Shown here: one piece after another, positions 45,454 through 53,958 of the stretch
Layout of the letters: each line of letters starts with the position of its first letter
Position numbering within the stretch: the stretch's first letter is position 1
NCBI RefSeq assembly: GCF_004798935.1
Contig: NZ_RAHT01000009.1
Span: 88,098 to 152,097 of the forward strand
Direction of reading: 5' to 3'
Source: Ningiella ruwaisensis
GTDB taxonomy: Bacteria > Pseudomonadota > Gammaproteobacteria > Enterobacterales > Alteromonadaceae
Length of the DNA stretch: 64,000 bases
Program-made: the position numbers and the translations under genes
Notes under the pieces: generated by a model
What the model was told of the DNA's origin: nothing
Seen by the model: the letters and a program-made list of their open reading frames with translations, nothing else
Databases searched by the model: none

Positions 45454-47598
45454 CTAGGTGTTGGTGTACCCTACAGTCACAACGGATATTTGATTTCGTC
45501 CACCGCGTTTACATTTGTAAAGCTCTTCATCTGCCAAACGCACAATATCTTGTAGCTCCAGATTAACATTCCCAAGTACACTACAGATCCCAATACTGAC
45601 AGAAAATGACACCGACTCATCCGAATTAGCTGGTTTCAGGCGAATTTGATTGGTTTGATGATGAATATTTTGCATTAATTGATGGTGCGCATGAATATTC
45701 TTACCCGACATTAAAATGATAAATTCTTCTCCGCCATAACGGCCAATAATATCCGTGTCACGTTTGCAATTTCGCTGCATAAGTGCCGAGAAGGCTTGCA
45801 GGCACTTATCGCCAAACAGGTGACCGTGTGTGTCGTTAACTTGTTTGAAGTGGTCAATATCAAGCAATGCCAAACTAAAGGCTTGTCCCAGACGATAGCT
45901 TGTTTTAATGGCGTTTCTGGCAAGCTCGTCAAATCCGCTTCGATTGAGTAGTTGCGTCATGCCGTCTTCTCGTGCTTGTGCGGCGAGCTGAAGATTTAAC
46001 TGTTCAAGTTGCTCTGTTTTCTCATTGACCTGTTGCTTGAGTCTGTTCTCGAAATTACGCATTAAAAACTGAGTGCGTTTCAGTTTATTGGCTACGTCTG
46101 AAAACTCCTTACTGTTTGGATAAGAAGCAATCGCGTCGATTTCTGCCTGGTCAGACTCAAGAAGCGCAATAAGCGGAGCGGTGATTCTATGCGCCATCTT
46201 GTGCGCAAATAATAAAAATATTGCAATAACGATAGCCAGGCTAATTCCGGCGATGACAAAGTAGTCTCTGATTGCATTTGAGAAATAGGCAGACTCGGTA
46301 AGGACATAAACTTTCCAGCCATAGCTCGTTTGTTCGCGGTGATATACGTAATGCACATCTTCATAAACAAGTACTGGGAGCTCACTCACAATATAATTGT
46401 AGGTAGGCATCGGCAAAAAGACGGATAAGGGATCTGTTTGCATACTTTTTGATGCATAAATAGTTAAATTGGCAGCATCGGTAATAATGATTTTTTGCTT
46501 ATCCAACAACTGCTCTAACTGGATCCGAAAGTTTTTAATCGCGTCTAGGTTAATTGCACCAAATACAATACCTTTAAATTCACCATCCGTGATAATTGGA
46601 GCAGCAATCGACACCATCGGAGCAACAACAACTCCCCTGCTAAGCAAGGTGTTTGATATAAATGTTTCACCTGAATTACGCGCAGCATTAAAATAATTAC
46701 GATCGGATACGGTTTGGAGCTCGGGAGGCAGGCGGGCAATTTCGCTATTGTATTTTTCTGGAGCAAAATACAGGAATTGACCTCGCTCGTCAGTAACTGT
46801 GATGTTAAAAAAAGCCGGGTGGGATACTTGTGAGTCCAACATAAACTGTTGCACCTTTGAAAACTCTGTTCCATTTCTTAAAAGGGCCGCAACTTGCTCA
46901 ACGATCAATTTATGCTCGTCAATAAATGCATTGGTAAGCTGTGAAATATGGCCAGCATCTGATTTAATTTTATCTACCCACAGTTCCTCATGCTCGTTTG
47001 AGCTGTTGCCTATAAATAAAAATGAGATAATCAAAATAGGCACAACTAGCACACTTGCGCAAATTGCAAAAATGTTTGAAGACAAACGATGCTCTTTGGC
47101 AACAAACTCTGACTGTTTATAATCTGATGGCATCACTGCCAGAATAGATGCTGCAATTGCCGCGCAAAGTAGCCCGTTAAGTCCGTACTGGATGCTCACG
47201 AGCAAACTTATTTCTTTTAGATAAGGCGGAGATACATTGCACATTAACCAAATAAACGGCATGCCGATGCACAACCAATATCCAAAAGCGGCGATCATGA
47301 TGAAAACATTGCGATAAATAATAAGCGCAATAATGGTAATTTCCAGGGCGTGAGCAATAATAAAGATATGATTTTGACCCGCAAGCCATAAACTCAAGAT
47401 ACTCGAAAAAAGAACAAATAGCGCAAACTTGGTTGGTAAAATCACTATCGACAATAATACGAAGATACTACCAAAGCTCAGTTTGGCTTCTCCGATAAGC
47501 GAAACGGGAAGAAAGAGGTTACAAACAAGCGCAAGCATCGACAAAAATAAACATCTTTGACAATACTCGATTAACGACGGTTGCTTGCTTACGGTCAT
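45454..47598 (-). CDS. Membrane diguanylate cyclase with periplasmic sensor (first)
   Basis: 714 residues that make cyclic di-GMP from GTP. Layout: about 5-6 N-terminal helices (1-195), a periplasmic Cache-like sensor (about 200-435: VTDERGQFLYFAPEKY, RNYFNAARNSGE), a helix (437-460), a HAMP-like/coiled-coil linker (460-545), then GGDEF (about 545-710). The active site reads GGEEF, and RDTD five residues before it is the inhibitory I-site, so the enzyme should be active and product-inhibited. Second gene of a tandem pair; 78 bases from its paralogue. Confidence 0.93.
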   Translation of the reverse strand: MTVSKQPSLIEYCQRCLFLSMLALVCNLFLPVSLIGEAKLSFGSIFVLLSIVILPTKFALFVLFSSILSLWLAGQNHIFIIAHALEITIIALIIYRNVFIMIAAFGYWLCIGMPFIWLMCNVSPPYLKEISLLVSIQYGLNGLLCAAIAASILAVMPSDYKQSEFVAKEHRLSSNIFAICASVLVVPILIISFLFIGNSSNEHEELWVDKIKSDAGHISQLTNAFIDEHKLIVEQVAALLRNGTEFSKVQQFMLDSQVSHPAFFNITVTDERGQFLYFAPEKYNSEIARLPPELQTVSDRNYFNAARNSGETFISNTLLSRGVVVAPMVSIAAPIITDGEFKGIVFGAINLDAIKNFRIQLEQLLDKQKIIITDAANLTIYASKSMQTDPLSVFLPMPTYNYIVSELPVLVYEDVHYVYHREQTSYGWKVYVLTESAYFSNAIRDYFVIAGISLAIVIAIFLLFAHKMAHRITAPLIALLESDQAEIDAIASYPNSKEFSDVANKLKRTQFLMRNFENRLKQQVNEKTEQLEQLNLQLAAQAREDGMTQLLNRSGFDELARNAIKTSYRLGQAFSLALLDIDHFKQVNDTHGHLFGDKCLQAFSALMQRNCKRDTDIIGRYGGEEFIILMSGKNIHAHHQLMQNIHHQTNQIRLKPANSDESVSFSVSIGICSVLGNVNLELQDIVRLADEELYKCKRGGRNQISVVTVGYTNT

Positions 47599-47676
47599 TC
47601 GCAGTCCACTTTAATGCTTGGAACTTATTTTTATAGTACTACTGACTACACATCATATATTAAGTGTACTATGCAT

Positions 47677-49830
47677 TTAACGTACAAGGGTACTAATTTT
47701 GTTTCTTCCGGTACGTTTGCTTAAATAAAGCTGGTCATCTGCGAGTTTAATCATTGATTCAAAGTCAATACTGAAGTCTTTTTCTACGCTGAACATGCCA
47801 GCGCTTACTGTTATTTTTATCACTTCTTTATTGTGGCGAAAATCCGTTTGAGCAATGCAGTCCTTAATAAGCTGTATTCTTTCTCGGTGTTCATCAATTT
47901 CACCACCATTGATCATGATGATAAATTCTTCTCCACCAAACCGTCCAATGATATCAGTATCGCGCTTACAGTATTGCTGCAAAACGCGCGATACCGATAT
48001 TATGCATTTATCACCAAACAAGTGTCCATGACTATCATTAATACGCTTGAAATGGTCAATATCAATCAAAATGATTGACATTTTAATGTGGTTACGTACG
48101 CAATTACGATAGGAAGTAAGCGCAAATCGATTGAAGCCGGCACGATTCAGCAGTTGGGTTAAGCCATCTTTTTGTGCAAGTGAGTATAACTCTTTATTTA
48201 GTTGTTTAAGTTGTCGGGTTTTGCTTTCTACTTGTTCCTGCAACTGTTCATGAAAATCATTCATTAGCGCATGTGAACTTGTGAGCCTATCTGCTAACTG
48301 TACAATTTCTTCGCTCACTTTGGCATCTTCCATAATTTCAAGGCTTATTGATTTATCTGGAAAATGCGTTGCGATTTGCTCCAGTGGCTGGGTAATTTTG
48401 CGAGCCAGTTGCTTCGCGATAAATCCAAAGAAAACCAATAGTAAAATCGAGCACACCATGAGGATAAAAAAATGATGCATCATTTCTTGTGTCGCGAGCT
48501 TTGGTGAAGAGAGTGCAAGTATCTTCCAGTCAGAATCAAGCGTTGTCTGTTTAACCAAATATTCCTCTTCATCAAACATGATGGTTGGAACTGAAGAAAT
48601 CAGGGGATATGAATGAGGTAAAAGTTCAATAGCCTGACCGCGAGCAATCTCAGAAAAATTACTTACGATGGCTTTATCAGATGCATCGGTCACAACATAT
48701 GCAATCGTGGGGTTTAGTTGCTCATCAATTAACTGAGCGTAGGAATTAAACTGGATTGCTCCAATTATCATTCCTTTATAGCCAGTGGTGTTAAATATAG
48801 GGGCATAAACAAAAACAGCAAAAGACTCGTCTGAAAGACGCACAAGCTCACTGCTTAGGGTTGTTTTTCTTAAGTTTCTGGCTTCTTCAAAGGCCGGGGT
48901 ATTTATCATAGCAACTCGGTCTCTTACATTTAAAAGCTTATGCGCAGTAGCTGAGGGGCCTGTCGCCACAAAATTATTCGATTGACCAACAATATAAGTC
49001 CCGATTAGTAAGTGGGGCTGGTTGTCAATATTCGAAATCAACTGCTGCGTAGCAGGCAGGTTGTCAGTATCTGCCAAAAATTTAGCAACCTGCGTTAAAC
49101 TGAGCTTGAGATCGTTTACGCCCTGCAAAACAGCATGTGTGATTTGCTCGTTCGCCAATTTCAGGCTCTGCTCAATAGCTCGCTCATTTTGATTGGATGC
49201 TTGATAAATAAAAAACAGGGATATCAACAGTGCCGGTAAGGTTACCGTTAGCATACTTAATGAAAAGATGAGCGAAGCAAGTTTCGGAGGGCGCTTCATA
49301 TAGGCACTTTGCAAAATATTTCGCGGCAAAAGCCAGTAAATGATTGATGCAACTGAAACGCAAATTAAACTGTTAATTGCTCGCGTAAATCCATTGATGA
49401 AAAGAATTTGCAGATCAGTGCTTTTGGTCAATGCACTTAAAGTAAGCAGCAGCGGTATACCAATAGCAAGCCAGTAAAGCATGACTGATTGCAATAGAAA
49501 AAACCCACGCTTTAACAGCACGTGAACGCAGATGATTTCCATTGCCAGAATAATAATCAGATAGGGATCGCTTGCATATATCGAAGTGACTAATGCAGAA
49601 ATAGCCACTGCTACCATGGCGGAATTAATGCCACGAATCACTAAACAAAGTAAAACGAAAATTTGACCAAAATATAAGGTGTAGTTGGCAAAGAATGTTA
49701 AGCCTAAAAATGCATTAACCAGCCCACCGAGAATGCCAAAGTGGAGACCATAAAAAAGATTAGGCAAAGCAAAAAAGGTCGACTCAGTGCTTTGTTGCCG
49801 TCGCTTTATTATTAAATCCCTGTCCTTCAT
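47677..49830 (-). CDS. Membrane diguanylate cyclase with periplasmic sensor (second)
   Basis: 717-residue paralogue of the cyclase just downstream, with the same order: multi-helix N-terminus (about 1-215), Cache-like sensor (about 220-450: FVATGPSATAHKLLNVRDR), helix, linker, GGDEF. GGEEF and the RDTD I-site are intact. The sensor regions differ most, so the two likely answer different signals. AAGGG sits before ATG 49830. It is first in the direction of transcription, so the promoter should lie in 49831-50150. Confidence 0.93.
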   Translation of the reverse strand: MKDRDLIIKRRQQSTESTFFALPNLFYGLHFGILGGLVNAFLGLTFFANYTLYFGQIFVLLCLVIRGINSAMVAVAISALVTSIYASDPYLIIILAMEIICVHVLLKRGFFLLQSVMLYWLAIGIPLLLTLSALTKSTDLQILFINGFTRAINSLICVSVASIIYWLLPRNILQSAYMKRPPKLASLIFSLSMLTVTLPALLISLFFIYQASNQNERAIEQSLKLANEQITHAVLQGVNDLKLSLTQVAKFLADTDNLPATQQLISNIDNQPHLLIGTYIVGQSNNFVATGPSATAHKLLNVRDRVAMINTPAFEEARNLRKTTLSSELVRLSDESFAVFVYAPIFNTTGYKGMIIGAIQFNSYAQLIDEQLNPTIAYVVTDASDKAIVSNFSEIARGQAIELLPHSYPLISSVPTIMFDEEEYLVKQTTLDSDWKILALSSPKLATQEMMHHFFILMVCSILLLVFFGFIAKQLARKITQPLEQIATHFPDKSISLEIMEDAKVSEEIVQLADRLTSSHALMNDFHEQLQEQVESKTRQLKQLNKELYSLAQKDGLTQLLNRAGFNRFALTSYRNCVRNHIKMSIILIDIDHFKRINDSHGHLFGDKCIISVSRVLQQYCKRDTDIIGRFGGEEFIIMINGGEIDEHRERIQLIKDCIAQTDFRHNKEVIKITVSAGMFSVEKDFSIDFESMIKLADDQLYLSKRTGRNKISTLVR

Positions 49831-50150
49831 TTAACCCTTATTTATTCAATAAAAAGCGTCACGGTTACGTAACTACATTACTACGTTTAAAAAGCGAAGA
49901 CAGTGGCTTGTTATGCCTTTACTTGACGAATATAAACAATTTATTATGCATGCTTATTAACGATTTTCAAATAGTGAAGTCTGAATCGTTATTTGGCGGC
50001 TTTTATACAAACAATGAGTAAGCGCGAATTTTTCGGTTTAGTAATTATGAACACAAAGGGTGTCTAACGCGGTTCATTCGATGTCATCACTCCCACCAAA
50101 TGCTATCATGTAGCGTTTAAAACAATGCAATCGAATTTCATAGAGCATTA
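49831..50150. other. 320-bp gene-free divergent region
   Basis: Between the second cyclase gene (minus) and dusA (plus). AT-rich, no open frame and no clear hairpin. It must hold both promoters, but no -35/-10 pair stands out. Confidence 0.45.
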
Positions 50151-51167
50151 ATGAACATACAATCAAACTCCCCTCATCGTTTTTCAGTGGCTCCCATGCT
50201 GGATTGGACAGACCGTCACTGTCGTTTTTTTATGCGCTTGTTGACACAGCGTTCGATGCTTTACACCGAAATGGTGACCACTGGCGCAATAATTTATGGC
50301 AAAGGTGACTATTTAGGCTTTAATCAGGCAGAACATCCTCTCGCTCTTCAGTTAGGCGGCAGCAATCCTGATGATATGGCAAAATGTGCCGCTATCGCGC
50401 AAGAACGAGGCTATGATGAAATCAATATCAATGTAGGCTGCCCATCTGACCGTGTTAAAAATGGCAGTTTTGGGGCCTGCCTAATGGCAGAGCCTCAAAC
50501 AGTAGCAAGATGCATCGTTGAAATGCAAAAAGAGGTTGATATCCCTGTTACTGTTAAGTGTCGCATCGGTATTGATGACATGGATGAACAAACTGGGCTT
50601 GATGAATTTGTATCGCCTGTGATTCAGGCAGGTGTAAAGCATATTATCGTACATGCCAGAAAGGCGTGGCTTCAGGGTTTGAGCCCAAAAGAAAATCGCG
50701 ACATCCCGCCACTAAACTATGAAAGAGTTTATCGTCTTAAGCAAGACAACCCTGATTTGCAAATCAGTATAAATGGTGGAATAAAAACACTAGAGGATGC
50801 GCTAACTCATCTTAAATATGTTGATGGGGTCATGATGGGGAGGGAAGCATATAGCAATCCTTTTATTTTGCAGCAGGTTGATTCAAGCATATTCGCTTCA
50901 TCAGCAAGCGATGATGTGACAAGAGAGCAAATAGTAATCAAAATGACTCACTATATTCGAGATATGCACAAACGCAATGTCAGAGTTTGGCACATTGCCC
51001 GCCATATGTTGGGTTTATTTCAAGGCCAGGCAGGTGGAAAATTGTGGCGGAGATATCTCAGTCAGAATGGCACTGGTAAACACAATAACCCTGATTTGTT
51101 GCTTGAAGCATTCGACGTGGTAAAGGATGCACAAAATCGATCACTAAAATTTAGTCAAATTGACTAA
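50151..51167 (+). CDS. dusA: tRNA-dihydrouridine synthase DusA
   Basis: Flavin enzyme of 338 residues that reduces uridine 20/20a in the tRNA D-loop. The FMN-barrel motif FSVAPMLDWTDRHCRFF, the catalytic ININVGCPSDRVKNGSFGACLM (Cys97) and VKHIIVHARKAWLQGLSPKENR are specific for DusA rather than DusB or DusC; HIARHMLGLFQGQAGGK near the end belongs to the tRNA-binding domain. Cytoplasmic. Followed by an intrinsic terminator. Confidence 0.95.
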   Translation: MNIQSNSPHRFSVAPMLDWTDRHCRFFMRLLTQRSMLYTEMVTTGAIIYGKGDYLGFNQAEHPLALQLGGSNPDDMAKCAAIAQERGYDEININVGCPSDRVKNGSFGACLMAEPQTVARCIVEMQKEVDIPVTVKCRIGIDDMDEQTGLDEFVSPVIQAGVKHIIVHARKAWLQGLSPKENRDIPPLNYERVYRLKQDNPDLQISINGGIKTLEDALTHLKYVDGVMMGREAYSNPFILQQVDSSIFASSASDDVTREQIVIKMTHYIRDMHKRNVRVWHIARHMLGLFQGQAGGKLWRRYLSQNGTGKHNNPDLLLEAFDVVKDAQNRSLKFSQID

Positions 51168-51191
51168 TTAATTTAGTCAAAAATTTAAAAT

Positions 51192-51217
51192 GCTCAATCT
51201 CTGCATTGAGCTTTCTT
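51192..51217 (+). terminator. Intrinsic terminator of dusA
   Basis: GCTCAAT at 51192-51198 pairs with ATTGAGC at 51205-51211, then TTTCTT. A second small hairpin, TGACTAA/TTAGTCA at 51161-51179, overlaps the dusA stop. Confidence 0.65.
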
Positions 51218-51379
51218 CGCAAATTTTGATGTAAAATATATAAGTCACTGTTTTTATTGATATAAAATAAATTTGTCTTTTTTGGCATAAGAATCGCTAA
51301 GTAGTTTTCAAGGTCAATGGTGGCCTTCAATAATGCAAGTGGTACGCATTGTTTTCGTAAATTTATTTAGGGAATTGTT

Positions 51380-51667
51380 ATGAACATCAAACGCACATTT
51401 ATCGCTACAGCCGCTATTATCACTGCTTCAGTTTCTGCACCAAGCCTCGCTCAAGATTCTGGCGTGAATCAAATATTAAGCGCAATGATTAAACAAGCGG
51501 TGAGCTCTGCTGCCACTGAAATTGATAACCAGATTGAAACAAATATATTGCGCTCTGGTAACGCAATTAGCATCGAAGATCTTCCTGCTACCAAGGTGAC
51601 GATTACCGATGTGAAAGCGAGTCAAAAAGGCGAAGAAGTAAACGTTAAGCTTGTAAAGCGCGACTAA
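51380..51667 (+). CDS. Small secreted protein, hypothetical
   Basis: 95 residues with a signal peptide (about 1-24, ending SLAQ) and a short polar mature part with one helix-prone stretch (NQILSAMIKQAVSSAATEI) and a basic tail. No family recognised. TAGGGA at 51368-51373 gives a good ribosome site for ATG 51380. It opens a run of five same-strand envelope genes to 53851. Confidence 0.7.
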   Translation: MNIKRTFIATAAIITASVSAPSLAQDSGVNQILSAMIKQAVSSAATEIDNQIETNILRSGNAISIEDLPATKVTITDVKASQKGEEVNVKLVKRD

Positions 51668-51713
51668 TTCATTTTTATCTATCGTGTTGAGATATGCAAA
51701 GAAGGATTTTGTT

Positions 51714-51830
51714 ATGTTGATTCAAGTGAATTTGTTAAGCCTGTTATTGTCGCCCGTATTGTTTTATGTAGGGAGTGCAGCATGCATTATGCTGCTATCC
51801 CATCTAAAGCTGCTTAAATCTGACCATTAA
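51714..51830 (+). CDS. 38-residue single-helix membrane peptide
   Basis: A short frame, ATG 51714 to TAA 51830. It is almost wholly hydrophobic at the start (MLIQVNLLSLLLSPVLFYVG) with a basic end (LKLLKSDH), so it is predicted to be one membrane helix. GAAGGA lies 7 bases upstream. It is placed between a secreted protein and a PspC-domain gene, where enteric psp operons carry the small membrane protein PspB, but I see no sequence likeness to PspB. Could also be spurious. Confidence 0.5.
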   Translation: MLIQVNLLSLLLSPVLFYVGSAACIMLLSHLKLLKSDH

Positions 51831-51847
51831 TGAAGTAGGAAAAAGTA

Positions 51848-52048
51848 ATGAGAACCGTCATAAACCAAAACAGACTATTTAGAGACGTAAGTAAAGCCAT
51901 GATTTCTGGAGTGTGTGCAGGTGTTGCTCGACATTTTTCTGTGAATCTGTGGGTTGTGAGAGGGCTGGCCATCTTAAGTATGCTGTTTTTTCCGATGGCA
52001 ACGGCCTTAGCCTATGTTTTAGCTATCCTTTTATTACGCTGTCGATAG
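51848..52048 (+). CDS. Minimal PspC-domain membrane protein
   Basis: 66 residues, essentially just the PspC domain: LFRDVSKAMISGVCAGVARHFSVNLWVVRGLAILSML with the typical GVCAGVA turn and a membrane helix (about 43-63). Full PspC (about 119 residues in E. coli) senses secretin stress with PspB and frees PspF-controlled transcription. This short form lacks the C-terminal part and no pspA or pspF is nearby. Starts 17 bases after the 38-aa frame; AGTAGG upstream. Confidence 0.85.
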   Translation: MRTVINQNRLFRDVSKAMISGVCAGVARHFSVNLWVVRGLAILSMLFFPMATALAYVLAILLLRCR

Positions 52049-52107
52049 AGACAAGCGCCTAAGACATAGGTACACTAAAAAAATGTTTTATCGAAAATGG
52101 ATTAGCT

Positions 52108-53094
52108 ATGAGTATAAATACTAAAAGTATCTCGGCGATAATTTTAGCGATTATGCTATTAATCGGGCTGGTAGGATTTTGGTGGGGATTTGAGCCAGAC
52201 CCCTTTGATGTGCAGGAACGAGCACGCCTTAATGCTGATACTCAATCAGAACGCGTAGTAGTTGGTTATACAACAACTACTGCTTTGATTGAGGTGCTTG
52301 ATACTATGCTCAACAAGTCTGGTGGTTACTTGTCTAACGATGTACTACCTCCCGGGGTGTTGATGGACAATATACCAAGCTGGGAGTTAGGTGTGCTTGA
52401 AATGAGTCGAGACCTGGCATTGGCGATGCGTAAAGATCTTAGTCGCTCTCAATCGCAATCTCTTGAAAATCCACAATTGGTAAAGGCGCAAACCAGTCTT
52501 AACATAGATAGCGAACGTTGGTTATTGCCTTCATCTGAGGGTGAATATGAAAAAGCGATTGATAACCTCTTAATTTACCGTTCAGAATTAAGCAGTTTAA
52601 ATAACAGTAATAGTCAGTTTTATGCCCGAGCTGACAATTTACGAGATTATTTGAAACAAATTGAAAAACGCCTTGGCAGCTTATCTCAACGCTTAGGTGC
52701 AAGTGTAGGTACAGAATCCATTAACACTGAACTCGCTGGCGACAACGCAGCTCGACAGTCGACACCACAGGCAAACAGAGTTAATAACAAAACCAGTTGG
52801 TTTAAACTGGACGATAACTTTTATGAGGCTCGCGGAGCGACCTGGGCTTTGCTACACTTCTTAAAAGCTATTGAGAAAGACTTTGACGATGTGTTACGCA
52901 AGAAGAATGCAAAAATAAGTCTCCAGCAAATCATTCGCGAATTAGAATCTACTCAAGATCCTGTGTATAGCCCCGTTATATTGAATGGGAGCGGATTTGG
53001 ATTTGTCGCGAATCATTCGTTGGTCATGGCAAATTATATCTCGCGCGCTAATGCAGCTCTAATAGAGCTATCTGAACTACTTAATCAGGGATAA
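52108..53094 (+). CDS. DUF2333 family membrane-anchored protein
   Basis: 328 residues: one N-terminal helix (about 8-28), then WGFEPDPFDV and a mostly helical, soluble part (about 40-328; YTTTTALIEVLDTMLNKSGGYLSNDVLPPG is a recognisable DUF2333 segment). Likely inner-membrane anchored with a periplasmic body. Function unknown; the family is common in Alteromonadales and Pseudomonas. It ends four bases before the barrel protein gene, so they share a transcript. Confidence 0.82.
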   Translation: MSINTKSISAIILAIMLLIGLVGFWWGFEPDPFDVQERARLNADTQSERVVVGYTTTTALIEVLDTMLNKSGGYLSNDVLPPGVLMDNIPSWELGVLEMSRDLALAMRKDLSRSQSQSLENPQLVKAQTSLNIDSERWLLPSSEGEYEKAIDNLLIYRSELSSLNNSNSQFYARADNLRDYLKQIEKRLGSLSQRLGASVGTESINTELAGDNAARQSTPQANRVNNKTSWFKLDDNFYEARGATWALLHFLKAIEKDFDDVLRKKNAKISLQQIIRELESTQDPVYSPVILNGSGFGFVANHSLVMANYISRANAALIELSELLNQG

Positions 53095-53098
53095 CAAA

Positions 53099-53851
53099 AT
53101 GAAAAAAACACTCATCGCTTGTATGCTTGCGACGGCAGTTGCCGCGCCAGCGACAGCCGATACTGTGCTTGGCCTATACGTGGGTGCTCAAGCTTGGAAT
53201 ATGGAAACGGAAGGCGGATTTGCAGCGAACGAAGCGCTTGCTGATTTTAATTTCGAAGACGAAACAAACAGTAGCTTTTACGCGGCATTGGAGCATCCAA
53301 TCCCGCTTGTACCCAATGTAAAAATTGCCAGAACGACCTTAGATACTGCGGGTGTCACGACCTTAAGTGGTACTTTTACCTTTGGTGATGAAGTATTTGT
53401 CCAAAATTCACGACTCACTACCACAGCAGACTTAACCACTACAGATTTAATCTTATACTACGAAATATTAGATAACGATTTAATCAGCCTTGATATAGGT
53501 ATAAGTGGTAAGCAGGTAGACGGGGATATTGTAGTCACTGATGCAGATACGCAACAAACGAGCATGGAATCGTTTGATGAGATAATTCCTATGGCATATG
53601 GTCGAGTCGCAGTAGGGCTACCCCTGACTGGCTTAGGCGCCTACGCCGAAGGTAATTTCCTGTCGATTGACGATAATACCTTTACGGATTATCAAGCCGC
53701 AATTACTTATAATTTCATTGAAAGCCTGGCTATTGATATGACTATACAGGCCGGATATAGAGTGACATCATTGGAATTGGAAGATCTTGATGATATTTAT
53801 GCTGACCTTGAATTTGAAGGGGCATTTATTGGTTTGGAATTTCATTTCTAA
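53099..53851 (+). CDS. Outer membrane beta-barrel protein, TIGR04219-like
   Basis: 250 residues with a signal peptide (about 1-20, ending TADT) and alternating beta strands ending in aromatic EFHF, the usual C-terminus for BAM-inserted barrels. GLYVGAQAWNMETEG, LEHPIPLVPNVKIARTTLD and TDLILYYEILDNDLISLDIGISGKQ match the TIGR04219 family by pattern. The ligand or role is unknown. Tightly coupled to the DUF2333 gene; a hairpin and T-run lie 58 bases after its stop, just before cysJ. Confidence 0.83.
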   Translation: MKKTLIACMLATAVAAPATADTVLGLYVGAQAWNMETEGGFAANEALADFNFEDETNSSFYAALEHPIPLVPNVKIARTTLDTAGVTTLSGTFTFGDEVFVQNSRLTTTADLTTTDLILYYEILDNDLISLDIGISGKQVDGDIVVTDADTQQTSMESFDEIIPMAYGRVAVGLPLTGLGAYAEGNFLSIDDNTFTDYQAAITYNFIESLAIDMTIQAGYRVTSLELEDLDDIYADLEFEGAFIGLEFHF

Positions 53852-53908
53852 AAGCTTTCAGTTAAAAAGAATATAAAAAATTAGTTTTAATTCTTTCAAG
53901 TTATTGAG

Positions 53909-53957
53909 AAAAGCCGTTAGTCTTACTGCATTAGTTAGTAAACCAACGGTTTTTTTT
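53909..53957 (+). terminator. Terminator/attenuator-like hairpin directly before cysJ
   Basis: AAAAGCCGTTAGT(C)TTACT at 53909-53926 pairs with AGTAAACCAACGG at 53937-53949 (one mismatch, one bulge) and runs into eight T's (53950-53957). The cysJ ATG is two bases later (53959). It has every mark of an intrinsic terminator, and should end the barrel-protein transcript. Its position instead of a Shine-Dalgarno sequence for cysJ is striking. Confidence 0.75.
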
Positions 53958-53958
53958 A

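Noticed and set aside
45711..46874. Several 70-110-aa frames on both strands within the first cyclase gene
   Set aside because: They are shadows of the conserved sensor and GGDEF coding sequence and have no ribosome sites or family motifs.
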